A stretch of DNA of 64,000 nucleotides from Natrinema gari JCM 14663 (GTDB taxonomy: Archaea; Halobacteriota; Halobacteria; Halobacteriales; Natrialbaceae). Each line of letters opens with the position of its first letter. Within the stretch, counting starts at the first letter, position 1. The DNA lies in NCBI RefSeq assembly GCF_000337175.1, contig NZ_AOIJ01000051.1, forward strand, positions 210,777 through 274,776. Direction: 5' to 3'. Position numbers and translations under genes: made by a program. Below, piece by piece: positions 16,227 to 25,047 of the stretch. Under the pieces are notes generated by a model. The model saw nothing but the letters and a program-made list of their open reading frames with translations. It searched no databases and was not told the origin of the DNA.

Positions 16227-17408
16227 TCAGAACCCGAAAATCGGGATGAACCGGAACGTGAGATAGGCACCGACCGTCGAGATCGCCGGCACGACGTTCT
16301 GCATGAGGATCACGCGAGCGGTCGTCGAAGGATCGAACAGGTCCGACGCCTTCGGGATGTCTTCGGGTTCCTCCTCGCCGATCTCGGGCGACTGTTCGCC
16401 TTCTTCCTCGGCGGTCAGCGCGCCGACCGAAACGCGAGTCTCCTCGCCGGCCCTGACGCCCGACAGCGTCGTCGTCCGGGTCGCTCGGCCCCAACCGAGA
16501 CCGATAATACTCATCGTCGCCACTACGACGAAACTCGCGGGAATACCGATGATCGACAGCGAAATCACGATCGCCGATGCGACGACTGCGACGACGATCG
16601 CCGCTGTCAGCGGGAGGTTCGTGATGTCGTTGCCGAGCGTGTCGAGCGTTCGGCGAGCGATGGTGAAGCAACCGACCGTGACCGCCGCCGACCCGATGAG
16701 GATGAGCGGGACCATGTCGACGTCGCCAGTCCCGTAGATCGGTGCGATGGCGTTCGCGATGTTACTCGTCCCCGAGGAAAACGCCATCAGACACCCGATC
16801 CCGACGACGGCGAACGCACCGGAGATTTCCCGCCGCGTCGCGTTCTCCCCGAACCGGAGCCGGGGGACGAAACCAGAGTAATCGATCGTGATCATCTGTC
16901 TGCCACCATCGTTCCCCTCGATCGCGATCCAGGCGTTGATCCGCGGGTAGAAGTACCGGCCGACGACTCCCGCCACCCAGAAGCCGATGATCGGCGCGAC
17001 GATCCACCAGACGACGATCTCACCCATCACCGCCCAGTCGAGTTCGCCGGTCGCGAGTCCGAGCGCGGCGATCGCGCCGACGGCCGTCATCGATGTCGAC
17101 GCGGGGACGCCGGCGTAGTTCCCGATGAACAGCGCGCCGCCGATGAAGAAGAGCACGGCGACGTTCGACCGCGTGGTGAAAATGCTGGAATCCCGCACGA
17201 GCTCTTGGCCGAGCGTATTGACGACCTTCGGGCCGATGGTGATCGCCCCGAGGAAAAAGAAGATCGACATCAAGCCCGCTGCCATCAGTTTCGTGATCAC
17301 GTTGGCACCGACGGCCGGCCCGAACGCGGGGCCGGTGGTCGAACCGCCGATGTTGAATCCGACGAAGATCGCGACGAGAATCCCTACGATAAGCAGTACT
17401 TCTGGCAC
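16227..17408 (-). CDS. PiT-family inorganic anion (phosphate) permease
   Basis: A 393-residue membrane protein with about ten hydrophobic segments and the internal duplication of the PiT/PHO4 family: GPAFGPAVGANVITKLM at 26-42 and SSGTSNIANAIAP near 216-228. The second repeat matches the GANDxANA signature with Asn replacing Asp. A polar, acidic loop (about residues 310-350, LTAEEEGEQSPEIGEEEPED) separates the last helices. It is one of a pair of same-strand paralogues flanking a universal stress protein. Phosphate is the expected substrate but the altered signature leaves this open. Confidence 0.88.
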   Translation of the reverse strand: MPEVLLIVGILVAIFVGFNIGGSTTGPAFGPAVGANVITKLMAAGLMSIFFFLGAITIGPKVVNTLGQELVRDSSIFTTRSNVAVLFFIGGALFIGNYAGVPASTSMTAVGAIAALGLATGELDWAVMGEIVVWWIVAPIIGFWVAGVVGRYFYPRINAWIAIEGNDGGRQMITIDYSGFVPRLRFGENATRREISGAFAVVGIGCLMAFSSGTSNIANAIAPIYGTGDVDMVPLILIGSAAVTVGCFTIARRTLDTLGNDITNLPLTAAIVVAVVASAIVISLSIIGIPASFVVVATMSIIGLGWGRATRTTTLSGVRAGEETRVSVGALTAEEEGEQSPEIGEEEPEDIPKASDLFDPSTTARVILMQNVVPAISTVGAYLTFRFIPIFGF

Positions 17409-17533
17409 GGCAGATAACTCGTACGTCCGACCGTAAAAACGCGCCTATTTGCGGTTCCCATCGTTCGACCGGAGACGCGCGGAGCGTCGAGACGCGCGTC
17501 GTTCCGGGGCGGATGAAACGGCGGGTCAGCAGC

Positions 17534-17959
17534 TTACCGGACGACGACGACCGGAACTGGGGACCCCTGAACGACCTTCTCGGCGATGTTGCCGACGAAG
17601 ACGCGATCCACCACAGACCCACTGTGGGTGCCGATCACGACCGTCTCGTAGTCGTTGGCCCGGTCGATAATCGCACGAGCGGGATTGCCCAGTTCGATCC
17701 GGGTCTCGAGTTCCGCGTCGCCGCCGGCGTCCGCGACGATTTCGCGTGCGCGATCGAATATCGGCTCCGCGTGTTCCGCCGCTGCGTCCTCGAGATCGTC
17801 GGCGAGCGCGAGCCCCGTCGCGTGTCCCCACATCTGGGACGGCTTGCCGACGACGTGCAAGACCGTTATCTCGGCGTCGGGATAGACCTCAAGGGCGTAC
17901 TCGAGGGCGCGTTCGCTCATTTTCGAGTCATCTATCGGAACCAAGACGCGTGAGACCAT
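17534..17959 (-). CDS. Universal stress protein (UspA family)
   Basis: A 141-residue single Usp domain. The N-terminal VLVPIDDSKMSERALEYAL and C-terminal VVIGTHSGSVVDRVFVGNIA (GxHxG...G(S/N) nucleotide-binding motif), with VPVVVVR at the end, are typical of ATP-binding Usp proteins. It lies between two PiT-like permease genes on the same strand (125 and 154 bp gaps), an arrangement that suggests a regulatory or accessory link to the transporters. Confidence 0.93.
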   Translation of the reverse strand: MVSRVLVPIDDSKMSERALEYALEVYPDAEITVLHVVGKPSQMWGHATGLALADDLEDAAAEHAEPIFDRAREIVADAGGDAELETRIELGNPARAIIDRANDYETVVIGTHSGSVVDRVFVGNIAEKVVQGSPVPVVVVR

Positions 17960-18113
17960 AGGTCACATTCCACGCCGGGAAGAATAAACACGCAGGAACG
18001 GCACGGTCCCGGACCGGCGACCGAGCGGGTTCGGGGCACGGTCTGTGGCTCGACGAGCGCGAGACGAGAGTGGGACGAGTGTGCAGTGTCTCGAACTGAG
18101 TGGCTGCCTCGAG

Positions 18114-19292
18114 TCAGAGTCCGAAGATCGGAACGAACCGAAACGTGGCGTACGCACCGACTGTCGCGATGAGCGGGACGATGTTCTGCATGAGGACGAC
18201 GCGGGCCGTCGTCGCCGGATTGAAGAGGTCGACCGCGCTGGGAATCCGTTCCGGGTCCTCGTCGCCGATCGACGGCAGCTCGTTGCCCTCCTCGTCGGCG
18301 GTCAGCGCGTCGACCGAGACCGGGACCGACTCCTCGCCCCGGACGGCGTCGGCCACCGTTATCGGGCGCGTCGCCCGCCCCCAGCCGAGACCGATGATAC
18401 ACATCGTCGCGATGATGACGAAACTCGCGGGAATGCCGATCGCGGAGAGAAAGATGACGAGCGAGGCGCTCACCGTCGCGGTGACGATCGCCGCCGTCAA
18501 CGGGAGCTCCGTGAGTTCGTTCCCCATCGTCTCGAGGGTGCGCCGCGCGATCGTGACCGTGCCGATCCCGACCGCGGCACAGCCGATGACGATCGCGGGA
18601 TTCATCTCGAGTTCGCCGCTCCCGACGAGCGGGGCGATCGCATTTGCGATGTTCGAGGTCCCGGAGCTGAACGCCATCAGACAGCCAATGGCGATCACCA
18701 TTGTCACGCCCCCCAACTCGCGCCAGGTCGTGGTGTCGGTCGGGAACGGAATCGGAACCCGACGGGACCGGTCGATCCGGTAGAGGGGCCCCGCACTGCG
18801 CGTCATCGCGAGCCGTCGATTGAGAGACGAGTAGAAGTAGCGGCCGATAATCAGCGAGACCCAGAACCCGATAAACGGAGAGACGATCCACCAGATAGCG
18901 ATCTCGCCCATGACTGCCACGTTGAGTTCGCCGGCGGCGAGTCCGAGACCCGCAATCGAGCCGACAGCCGTCATCGACGTCGACGCGGGGACGCCGAAGA
19001 AGTTGCCGACGAACAACGCAGCACCGATAAAGAAGAGGACGCCGATACTCGCCTCGAGCGTGAAGACGCTGGGATCCCGGACGAGTTCGCGGCCGAGAGT
19101 ATCGACGACGCGGCGACCGATCGTCCACGCCCCGACGAAGAAAAACACCGTCATCAGCACGCCGGCCGCGGTCTTCGAGATGGCATCGGCACCGACGGCC
19201 GGGCCGAACGCCGGGCCGGTCGTCGCACCGCCGACGTTGTATCCCACGAAAACGGCCACGAGAATGCCGACGAGAAGCAACACGGAAACCAT
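18114..19292 (-). CDS. PiT-family inorganic anion (phosphate) permease, paralogue
   Basis: A 392-residue paralogue of the product at 16227-17408, aligning along its whole length (GPAFGPAVGADAISK, GNFFGVPASTSMTAVG, FSSGTSNIANAIAP, IGIPASFVIIATMCIIGLGW, and the C-terminal TFRFVPIFGL). It has the same acidic loop before the final helices. The GANDxAN-type Asp is again Asn or Thr/Ser. It was probably produced by local duplication together with or around the Usp gene. Confidence 0.88.
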   Translation of the reverse strand: MVSVLLLVGILVAVFVGYNVGGATTGPAFGPAVGADAISKTAAGVLMTVFFFVGAWTIGRRVVDTLGRELVRDPSVFTLEASIGVLFFIGAALFVGNFFGVPASTSMTAVGSIAGLGLAAGELNVAVMGEIAIWWIVSPFIGFWVSLIIGRYFYSSLNRRLAMTRSAGPLYRIDRSRRVPIPFPTDTTTWRELGGVTMVIAIGCLMAFSSGTSNIANAIAPLVGSGELEMNPAIVIGCAAVGIGTVTIARRTLETMGNELTELPLTAAIVTATVSASLVIFLSAIGIPASFVIIATMCIIGLGWGRATRPITVADAVRGEESVPVSVDALTADEEGNELPSIGDEDPERIPSAVDLFNPATTARVVLMQNIVPLIATVGAYATFRFVPIFGL

Positions 19293-19409
19293 ACTGAGAG
19301 ACAGCTATCACGTCGATTCGGATATTCGTTATGCCGTCTCGTACGCTGAGAGGATCGACAGCCGTCGGACGCGAGTCTCGATCGACGAAACGGGAGACGG
19401 CGACGAAGG

Positions 19410-19793
19410 TTATCGAGCGGCGTTGCCGGTCTCGTCCTCTCCGCCCGCCGTTTCGTCGACGACCGTCTCCTCGAGGAGATCCTCGATTTCGTCCTCGCGT
19501 GGACGACGTTCGATGCGTTCATCGACGGTTTCGATCCGTTGCTGGACCGTGTCGACTTGCTCGCCGATCGTCTGTTCGACGGCTTCTTCGACCGTCTCTT
19601 CCATCTCCCTCGTCATCCATTCCGGATCGAAGCGCGCCATCTTCCAGATCACATGTAATGCGTACGATACGAGGACGCCCAACCCGAGCGCTAACCCGAC
19701 TCGCGTTCCCTCAACGACGATCAAGGCGACCGAGACGAAAATCAGGCCGCCGTAGGCGAGATCGATGATCGCGTCGAGATGGCGCGGCTTCAT
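19410..19793 (-). CDS. Membrane-anchored coiled protein, unknown function
   Basis: A 127-residue protein from ATG 19793 (MKPRHLDAII). Two hydrophobic segments at about 12-29 and 31-50 are followed by an acidic helical tail from residue 55 (MTREMEETVEEAVEQTIGEQ, VDTVQQRIETVDERIERR), likely a coiled coil in the cytoplasm. The frame is open upstream to 20189 but the extension reads as non-coding. No family recognised. Confidence 0.65.
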   Translation of the reverse strand: MKPRHLDAIIDLAYGGLIFVSVALIVVEGTRVGLALGLGVLVSYALHVIWKMARFDPEWMTREMEETVEEAVEQTIGEQVDTVQQRIETVDERIERRPREDEIEDLLEETVVDETAGGEDETGNAAR

Positions 19794-19918
19794 CGCTCGA
19801 TCAGCCCCTGCAGCGCAGTTGCGAGTTGGTTTCGGACTCGATCCATACGGGGTCGCACCACGTGCCGTCATTTCAGGGTACCGTGTGAAGTCACTTTGGG
19901 GAATCTGCAGCAGACGCC

Positions 19919-20101
19919 TCAGAAGAACGTGCTTCCGAAGACGGTGGCCACCGACAGCAGTAACTGCAGCGGCGCGTCGATGCGAACGGAGTCGGTAAAG
20001 CGGGAACCGCCGGGGCCGTAGACGAACAGGATCGTCCGATAGCCGATCGGGCCCAGGAAGGCAGTGCTCGCGGCGCTGGTCGGTCGGCGAAACCGTCGCC
20101 T
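19919..20101 (-). pseudogene. C-terminal fragment of an SLC13/DASS-type anion permease
   Basis: A 60-codon open stretch whose translation contains AFLGPIGYRTILFVYGPGGS and then RFTDSVRIDAPLQLLL. This is the conserved last-helix region of SLC13/ArsB-NhaD-like permeases (consensus around TPIGYQTNLMVYGPGGYRFxDFxRxGxPL). It ends at a TGA at 19919. Upstream the frame is closed by a TAA at 20102-20104, and hisA begins on the other strand at 20131, so only the terminal 12 percent or so of the permease remains. No start codon. Interpreted as a deletion remnant. Confidence 0.65.
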
Positions 20102-20108
20102 TTACTCG
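20100..20108 (+). promoter_or_regulatory. TATA-like box of hisA
   Basis: CTTTACTCG ends 22 bp before the hisA ATG at 20131. It overlaps the end of the permease remnant on the other strand. Confidence 0.4.
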
Positions 20109-20130
20109 CGCCGGCCCCGCGCACTCGAGT

Positions 20131-20883
20131 ATGACCGACGACGCGAGCGGCGAGGACGAGAGCTTCGAGGTGATACCGGCGGTCGACATCCAAGACGGCG
20201 AGGTCGTCCAGCTCGTGCAGGGGGAGCGCGGGACCGAAAAGACCTACGGCGATCCAGTCGCGGCCGCCCAGCGGTGGATCGACGCCGGGGCGGAAACGCT
20301 GCATCTCGTCGATCTCGACGGTGCGTTCGAGGGCGAACGGGGGAACGCAGCGGCCATCGATGCGGTGATCGACGCCGTCGACGTACCGACACAATTGGGC
20401 GGCGGAATCCGCACCGCCGAGGACGCGATCGATCTGCTCGAACGCGGCGTCGATCGGGTCATCCTCGGTACCGCAGCGGTCGAGCGCCCCGAAATCGTCG
20501 CGGCGATCAGCGAGGACCATCCCGGCAGCGTCGTGGTCAGCCTCGACGCGAAAGACGGCGAAGTCGTCGTCGAGGGATGGACCGAAGGGGCGGGCATCAG
20601 TCCCGTCGAGGCCGCCCGCCGGTACGCGGATCTCGGGGCCGCCGCGATCCTCTTTACGAACGTCGACGTCGAGGGGCGACTCGAGGGCGTCGCCACCGAG
20701 CCGGTCCGCGAACTGGTCGACGCGACCGACATTCCCGTGATCGCCAGCGGCGGCGTCGCGACGCTCGCGGACGTACGGGCCCTCGAGGACGCCGGTGCGG
20801 CAGCGGTCGTCGTCGGGAGCGCGCTCTACGAGGGGAATTTTACGCTCGCAGAGGCACAGGCGACGGTCGACGCCGACGAGTAG
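20131..20883 (+). CDS. hisA: ProFAR isomerase (1-(5-phosphoribosyl)-5-[(5-phosphoribosylamino)methylideneamino]imidazole-4-carboxamide isomerase)
   Basis: A 250-residue TIM barrel that performs the fourth step of histidine synthesis. The catalytic aspartates are in IPAVDIQDGEVVQLVQG near residue 19 and in IDATDIPVIASGGVATLADV near residue 196. Phosphate-binding loops are QLGGGIRTAEDA and VVVGSALYEG. It has a short acidic N-terminal extension (MTDDASGEDES). hisB lies 0.8 kb downstream on the same strand, separated by one small membrane-protein gene, so the his genes are loosely clustered rather than in one operon. Confidence 0.95.
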   Translation: MTDDASGEDESFEVIPAVDIQDGEVVQLVQGERGTEKTYGDPVAAAQRWIDAGAETLHLVDLDGAFEGERGNAAAIDAVIDAVDVPTQLGGGIRTAEDAIDLLERGVDRVILGTAAVERPEIVAAISEDHPGSVVVSLDAKDGEVVVEGWTEGAGISPVEAARRYADLGAAAILFTNVDVEGRLEGVATEPVRELVDATDIPVIASGGVATLADVRALEDAGAAAVVVGSALYEGNFTLAEAQATVDADE

Positions 20884-21168
20884 CCCGCGGTCGTTCCCCG
20901 CATCTCGATTCGACGAATAGTCAGGGAGTCGATACCGACCAGTAAAGCTGTCGAACACGCCCGGATAGTCGCGTGTGTTGTCTTCCTCCGGCAATGGTGG
21001 TCATCGGGCCGCTCACCGCTAGTCGCGGCCTTGCCGTCGTGCTCGGCGCGTCCCGGGCACGAGTCGGCCGACAGTGAGGCGGTCGGACGGCGTCACGGGT
21101 CGACCGAGAGAGGCACCGACTTCGAGGCGTGAGAGGGCGGCGTGTGACTCGCGGAGCGCCCAGCCGGC

Positions 21169-21435
21169 TTAGCTGTTGTAGCCGTGCCCGACGTAGAGGG
21201 CGAGGACGTTGGCCGCCAACAGGAGGAGGAAGGTCAGCGTGACTGACGGATCGCCGAGACCCTGTGCGAGGAGGGGGAGATGCACGAAGGGCAGGGCGAT
21301 GGCACCCCAGAACGACAGGAACTGGGTGGGCCCTTTGAGCGAGTGGACGAACCGCTCGGCGTAGTCGCGGCTCGGCTCCGTCTCAGGGCTGGATGGGGCG
21401 ATCGATTCGTTCGAAACGGGGGAGGGGTTGGACAT
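21169..21435 (-). CDS. Small two-pass membrane protein, unknown function
   Basis: An 88-residue protein from ATG 21435. The N-terminal 28 residues are polar (SNPSPVSNESIAPSSPETEP). Two hydrophobic segments at about 37-57 and 65-82 end in a short tail (YVGHGYNS). It sits antisense between hisA and hisB. I recall similar small haloarchaeal proteins but none with a known role. The 285 bp between it and hisA hold no gene I can support. Confidence 0.65.
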   Translation of the reverse strand: MSNPSPVSNESIAPSSPETEPSRDYAERFVHSLKGPTQFLSFWGAIALPFVHLPLLAQGLGDPSVTLTFLLLLAANVLALYVGHGYNS

Positions 21436-21671
21436 CGAAACGGGTCACCTCTTCTCGAGTACGACATTCAGCTACCGGATCATATAATCAGCCGAAGATT
21501 GGCGTCGTTTCGGACCGTTTCATTCCCGCTAATGAGAGGCAAACGACGTTTTGAAACTCGATCTAACGTACGGAGACATTTTATAGCCCATTTTCAGCCA
21601 ATAATCACGAATTCCGACTGACGCGGGAACTGGACTCGATCGATCCCGTTGACGGCGACGAGCGGAACCGC

Positions 21672-21680
21672 CTTGTATCG
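21672..21680 (+). promoter_or_regulatory. TATA-like box of hisB
   Basis: CTTGTATCG lies 20-28 bp upstream of the hisB ATG at 21700. A more AT-rich patch (ATTTTATAG near 21580) lies farther up and could be an alternative. Confidence 0.35.
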
Positions 21681-21699
21681 GGGGCGGCATGACTCTCCC

Positions 21700-22287
21700 A
21701 TGAGCGAGCGAACGGCGACTGTCACCCGTACGACCGCCGAGACGACGATCGAGTGTACGCTCGAGCTAGACGGCAGCGGGACGGCCACGGTCGAGACCGG
21801 TATCGGCTTCTTCGATCACATGCTGACGTCGTTCGCCAAACACGGCCTGTTCGACCTCGAGGTCGACTGTGACGGCGACCTCGGGATCGACGACCACCAC
21901 ACGGTCGAGGACGTCGCGATCGTACTCGGTGAGGCCATCGACGACGCGCTGGGTGACCGGGCGGGAATCGTCCGCTACGCCGATCGGCGGGTGCCGCTCG
22001 ACGAGGCCGTCGCGGGGGTCGTCGTCGACGTCAGCGGGCGGCCGCGATTCTACTTCGACGGCAGCTTTTCGCAGGCACGGATCGGCGGGTTCACAAGCGA
22101 CATGGCCCGCCACTTCGCCGAATCGCTGGCGATGAACGCCGGGCTCACACTCCACCTCGAGGTCGACGGCGAGAACGCCCACCACGAGGTCGAGGCGCTG
22201 TTCAAAGCGCTCGCCCGGAGCCTCGACGACGCGACGCGACGCGACGAGCGACGCGAGGGGACGCCGAGCACGAAGGGAACGCTGTAG
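21700..22287 (+). CDS. hisB: Imidazoleglycerol-phosphate dehydratase
   Basis: A 195-residue enzyme for the dehydration step of histidine synthesis. Duplicated metal-binding motifs are visible: [20 protein letters not shown] with [11 protein letters not shown] in the first half, and [20 protein letters not shown] with [18 protein letters not shown] in the second. These supply the two manganese sites. ATG 21700 is preferred over the frame's upstream ATG at 21649 because homologues start [15 protein letters not shown]. Monofunctional, as usual in archaea. Confidence 0.96.
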   Translation: MSERTATVTRTTAETTIECTLELDGSGTATVETGIGFFDHMLTSFAKHGLFDLEVDCDGDLGIDDHHTVEDVAIVLGEAIDDALGDRAGIVRYADRRVPLDEAVAGVVVDVSGRPRFYFDGSFSQARIGGFTSDMARHFAESLAMNAGLTLHLEVDGENAHHEVEALFKALARSLDDATRRDERREGTPSTKGTL

Positions 22288-22354
22288 CCGTCTGCCGCGC
22301 GGTATGCCGGGAACGCGTCCGGACGTGGAATCGAAACGGGCGTGGGCCGTCAGC

Positions 22355-23131
22355 TTACGAGCGCCGCAGCTTGCCCCCTTTTTCGACGAACTCGCCCTCG
22401 GCGACGGCGTAGTCGACGATCGCCGCTGCTTCGGGGCGCTCGAGGTCGTAGGCTCCCGCCGCCAGCTCCTCGACGGCGCTGCGTTCCATCGGAAACTCGC
22501 GGTTGCGGAGGAGGCGAATAACCTTGCTGTAAGCCGTCGGCGGGCCGGTCGGCGCGTCGGTCGTAGCTTCGTCGGGCGGCGACTCGTCGGCTGCCTGGTC
22601 GGTCGAACCGGCCGCGGCCGCCGTCCCTGTCTCGGTCCCGTCCGACTCGGTCGAGCCGTCGCCGGCCGCCCGCTCGGTGCGCTCGAAGGTGATCCCGTCT
22701 TCGAGGACCGACTCCGCGGGCGCTCCCGACTGCGATCCCGAGCCGGGGTCAGGGTCACCCTCGGCCCCCGCCCCGTCTCGAGGGCCCGTCCGCTCATCGC
22801 GCTCCGCTGCCGCGTCCGAGACGGTCGCGTTCGGACTGGTGGTCCGCCGTCGCTTCTCCGTCGATCGGTCGGCGCTGGCCACCACGTCCTCGGAGCCGTC
22901 GGCTGGGTCGGTGGGACGTCCGTCCCGATCGCGATCCGCAGCGTCGGGGCCGCGCTCGGCACCGGCCCGTGCGAGCAGCGGTTCGAGCAGCGTCTCGAGT
23001 CGGTCCTTGCAGTCACGGCAGGGAACGACGCGGCGCTGTTCGGTCTCGGTCGGCTCGAGTTCGGGGGGAACGATCTCGAACGCGCCGATCGCCTCGGCAC
23101 CGCAGAAGTCACAGCTCCGGAGTTCGCGCAT
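22355..23131 (-). CDS. Zinc-ribbon protein with long disordered linker and helical C-terminal domain
   Basis: A 258-residue protein. The N-terminus has C7/C10 (CDFC) and C38/C41 (CRDC), a zinc ribbon. Residues about 55-185 are low-complexity Ser/Asp/Glu/Thr/Arg and probably unstructured. The last 60 residues form a compact domain (AYSKVIRLLRNREFPMERSA, VIDYAVAEGEFVEKGGKLRR-like end) resembling a small winged helix. ATG 23131 is chosen. It is convergent with hisB, 67 bp away. Likely a nucleic-acid-binding protein; function unknown. Confidence 0.75.
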   Translation of the reverse strand: MRELRSCDFCGAEAIGAFEIVPPELEPTETEQRRVVPCRDCKDRLETLLEPLLARAGAERGPDAADRDRDGRPTDPADGSEDVVASADRSTEKRRRTTSPNATVSDAAAERDERTGPRDGAGAEGDPDPGSGSQSGAPAESVLEDGITFERTERAAGDGSTESDGTETGTAAAAGSTDQAADESPPDEATTDAPTGPPTAYSKVIRLLRNREFPMERSAVEELAAGAYDLERPEAAAIVDYAVAEGEFVEKGGKLRRS

Positions 23132-23237
23132 AGTGTCGGCCTGCACGGGAACGGTGAAAAATCATCCGTCAGACGACGTTCCGGGCGGCCGACCGCGAGC
23201 GGATCGCCGACGCCGCCGGCCGAGGCCGATCACCGGA

Positions 23238-23246
23238 CATTATACC
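23238..23246 (+). promoter_or_regulatory. TATA-like box of the ACT-domain regulator
   Basis: CATTATACC lies 26-34 bp before the ATG at 23272, consistent with a leaderless transcript. Confidence 0.5.
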
Positions 23247-23271
23247 GGCGCAGCCGTACACTCGGCAACGA

Positions 23272-23775
23272 ATGTTCGACGAGATCATGGAGAAGTTCGA
23301 GGGATCGCCGAGCCAGCAGGCGGTGATCCGGCTGCTACTCGAGCGCGGGTTCTCGGTCAACGACGACGGCCGGGTCGTCTCCGGCGGCATCGAAATTCCG
23401 AACACGGGAATCGCCCGCGAGATCGGCGTCGACCGACGGGTCGTCGACTCGACGACGGATGTCATCCTCGAGGACCCCGAGCTACGGCGGATCTTCCAGA
23501 ACATCTCGCAGGTCCCGAGTCTGATGGATCTGGCACCGGTCCTTGATCTGACCGTCCTCTCCGTCGAAGTGACCAACGCCGAACAGGAGGGGATCGTTGC
23601 CGAAGTCACCGGCACGCTGGCCGACCACGACATCTCGATCCGCCAGACGATCAGCGAGGACCCCGAGTTCACCGACGAGCCGCGGCTCTACCTGATCACC
23701 GACGAGGAGCTCTCGGGCGAGGTCATCACCGCGATCCGCGACCTCTCGTTCGTCCGAAAGATAGAGATTCAGTGA
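23272..23775 (+). CDS. ACT-domain regulator with N-terminal helix-turn-helix
   Basis: A 167-residue protein. Residues 10-65 look like a helix-turn-helix (SPSQQAVIRLLLERGFSV, IAREIGVDRRVVDSTTDVIL). Residues about 90-167 form an ACT domain (LDLTVLSVEVTNAEQEGIVA, TLADHDISIRQTISED, VITAIRDLSFVRKIEIQ), which usually binds an amino acid. An amino-acid-responsive transcription regulator is the natural reading; target genes are not evident from the neighbourhood, although hisA and hisB are close. Confidence 0.85.
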   Translation: MFDEIMEKFEGSPSQQAVIRLLLERGFSVNDDGRVVSGGIEIPNTGIAREIGVDRRVVDSTTDVILEDPELRRIFQNISQVPSLMDLAPVLDLTVLSVEVTNAEQEGIVAEVTGTLADHDISIRQTISEDPEFTDEPRLYLITDEELSGEVITAIRDLSFVRKIEIQ

Positions 23776-23782
23776 CCGACCG

Positions 23783-24190
23783 TCAGTCGTCGCCCCCGAC
23801 CGCGACGGTGTCCGCGAAGTCGTCGAGGATCGACTCGAGCGCGCTGGTGAGTTCCTCGAACCGTTCCATCGACATGTCGTCGGTCGTCACCCAGACGCCG
23901 TGTGGCCCGCGAATGACCCGCGAGAGGTACCCGTTCTCGAACATGCGGATGGTCGCCTGATACTCGCCGAGTTGCGTGTTCCGGTAGGCCGACTGGGAGC
24001 GAAAGCCCAGCCGCTCGTGTTCGGCGAAGCCGATCAGGTCCGCGGTCTGTTCCAGATCCGACCGGAGGTACAACTGCTCGATGTCGTCCTCGGTAAAGTA
24101 CGTGATGCTGCGCAGTTCGTCACCCACCGTCGTCCGACAGCTACTGTAGATCTCGTCCGCGAGTTCGGCGTCGATGGTCTCGCCGTTCAT
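23783..24190 (-). CDS. Conserved haloarchaeal hypothetical protein
   Basis: A 135-residue protein from ATG 24190. It has one alpha/beta domain: an N-terminal helix containing ADEIYSSCRTTVGDELRS, then SITYFTEDDIEQLYLRSDL, SAYRNTQLGEYQATIRMFEN and GPHGVWVTTDDMSMERFEEL. Several such one-domain proteins occur in haloarchaeal genomes, often near sensory or regulatory genes, but the function is not known to me. Convergent with the ACT regulator, 7 bp apart. The 197 bp upstream hold no gene. Confidence 0.75.
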   Translation of the reverse strand: MNGETIDAELADEIYSSCRTTVGDELRSITYFTEDDIEQLYLRSDLEQTADLIGFAEHERLGFRSQSAYRNTQLGEYQATIRMFENGYLSRVIRGPHGVWVTTDDMSMERFEELTSALESILDDFADTVAVGGDD

Positions 24191-24387
24191 GTGTCCACAC
24201 AGCGCATGGAAGACCAATAGCGTACGGGTCCCAGCGAAACGTTCACACGAGACTGCTCCGTCTCCCCGACGCGAAACGGACGGGACCGACGGTCTCTTTT
24301 CGCGGCCCGGCGTAGCACCGCTATGACTCGCTTCGAGACGCCATCTCCGCGTCGGAACGGCCGCCGACGAGACGAGGGAGGGCGGCC

Positions 24388-25005
24388 GTGAGCCGGGCGT
24401 ATCGCACCGTTCCGGAACCGGCCACCGCCGAGTTCGTCGTCCAGGGCTCGGAGTTCATCGGGCACGTCCGGCCCGTCGAATCCGTCGACGCGGCCGAAAC
24501 CTTCGTCGACGCCGTCCGCAAGGAGTACGCCGACGCGACCCACAACGTGCCCGCCTATCGCGTCCGGGCCGGCGACGAGGAGACGGACGGCCACTTCCTC
24601 CGGGAGTACTCGAGCGACGACGGCGAGCCCTCCGGCTCGGCCGGGAAACCGGCGCTGAACGTCCTCGCGCAACAGGACCTCGAGAACTGTGCGGTCGTCG
24701 TGACGCGCTACTACGGCGGGACGAACCTCGGCGTCGGCGGCCTCGTCCGGGCCTACTCCCGCGCCGTGAAAGAGGCAGTCGAAGCGGCCGGCATCGTCGA
24801 GGAGCGGCCACACGAACAGGTCGTGATCACCGTCGCGTACGACGATTCCGGAACCGTGCGATCGATCTTGGAGAGCGAGGGCTACGAGTTCGCGGCCGAC
24901 TACGAGGCTGCAGTCACCTTCGACGTGCGCGTCCCGCGTGCGGAGGGCGAGGCGTTCCGGGATCGCATTCGAAGCGCAACGAGCGGGCGCGCCGACCTCG
25001 AGTGA
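24388..25005 (+). CDS. YigZ/IMPACT family protein
   Basis: A 205-residue protein. The UPF0029 N-terminal domain has the signature AQQDLENCAVVVTRYYGGTN with LGVGGLVRAYSRAVKEAVEA (about residues 93-134), and the smaller C-terminal domain follows (EQVVITVAYDDSGTVRSILE). The family is related to IMPACT, a regulator of translation control in eukaryotes; the prokaryotic role is unclear. It begins with GTG 24388. An ATG at 24323 is out of frame. Confidence 0.9.
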   Translation: MSRAYRTVPEPATAEFVVQGSEFIGHVRPVESVDAAETFVDAVRKEYADATHNVPAYRVRAGDEETDGHFLREYSSDDGEPSGSAGKPALNVLAQQDLENCAVVVTRYYGGTNLGVGGLVRAYSRAVKEAVEAAGIVEERPHEQVVITVAYDDSGTVRSILESEGYEFAADYEAAVTFDVRVPRAEGEAFRDRIRSATSGRADLE

Positions 25006-25047
25006 TGGACTGACTCGGGGGACGACCGGCAGCCGTCGCGAGGAGCA

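Noticed and set aside
15840-17417. 525-codon plus-strand open frame
   Set aside because: Mostly antisense to the PiT-like gene; Arg/Asp-rich shadow translation with no domain.
18045-19349. 434-codon plus-strand open frame
   Set aside because: Antisense to the second PiT-like gene; a shadow of the same kind.
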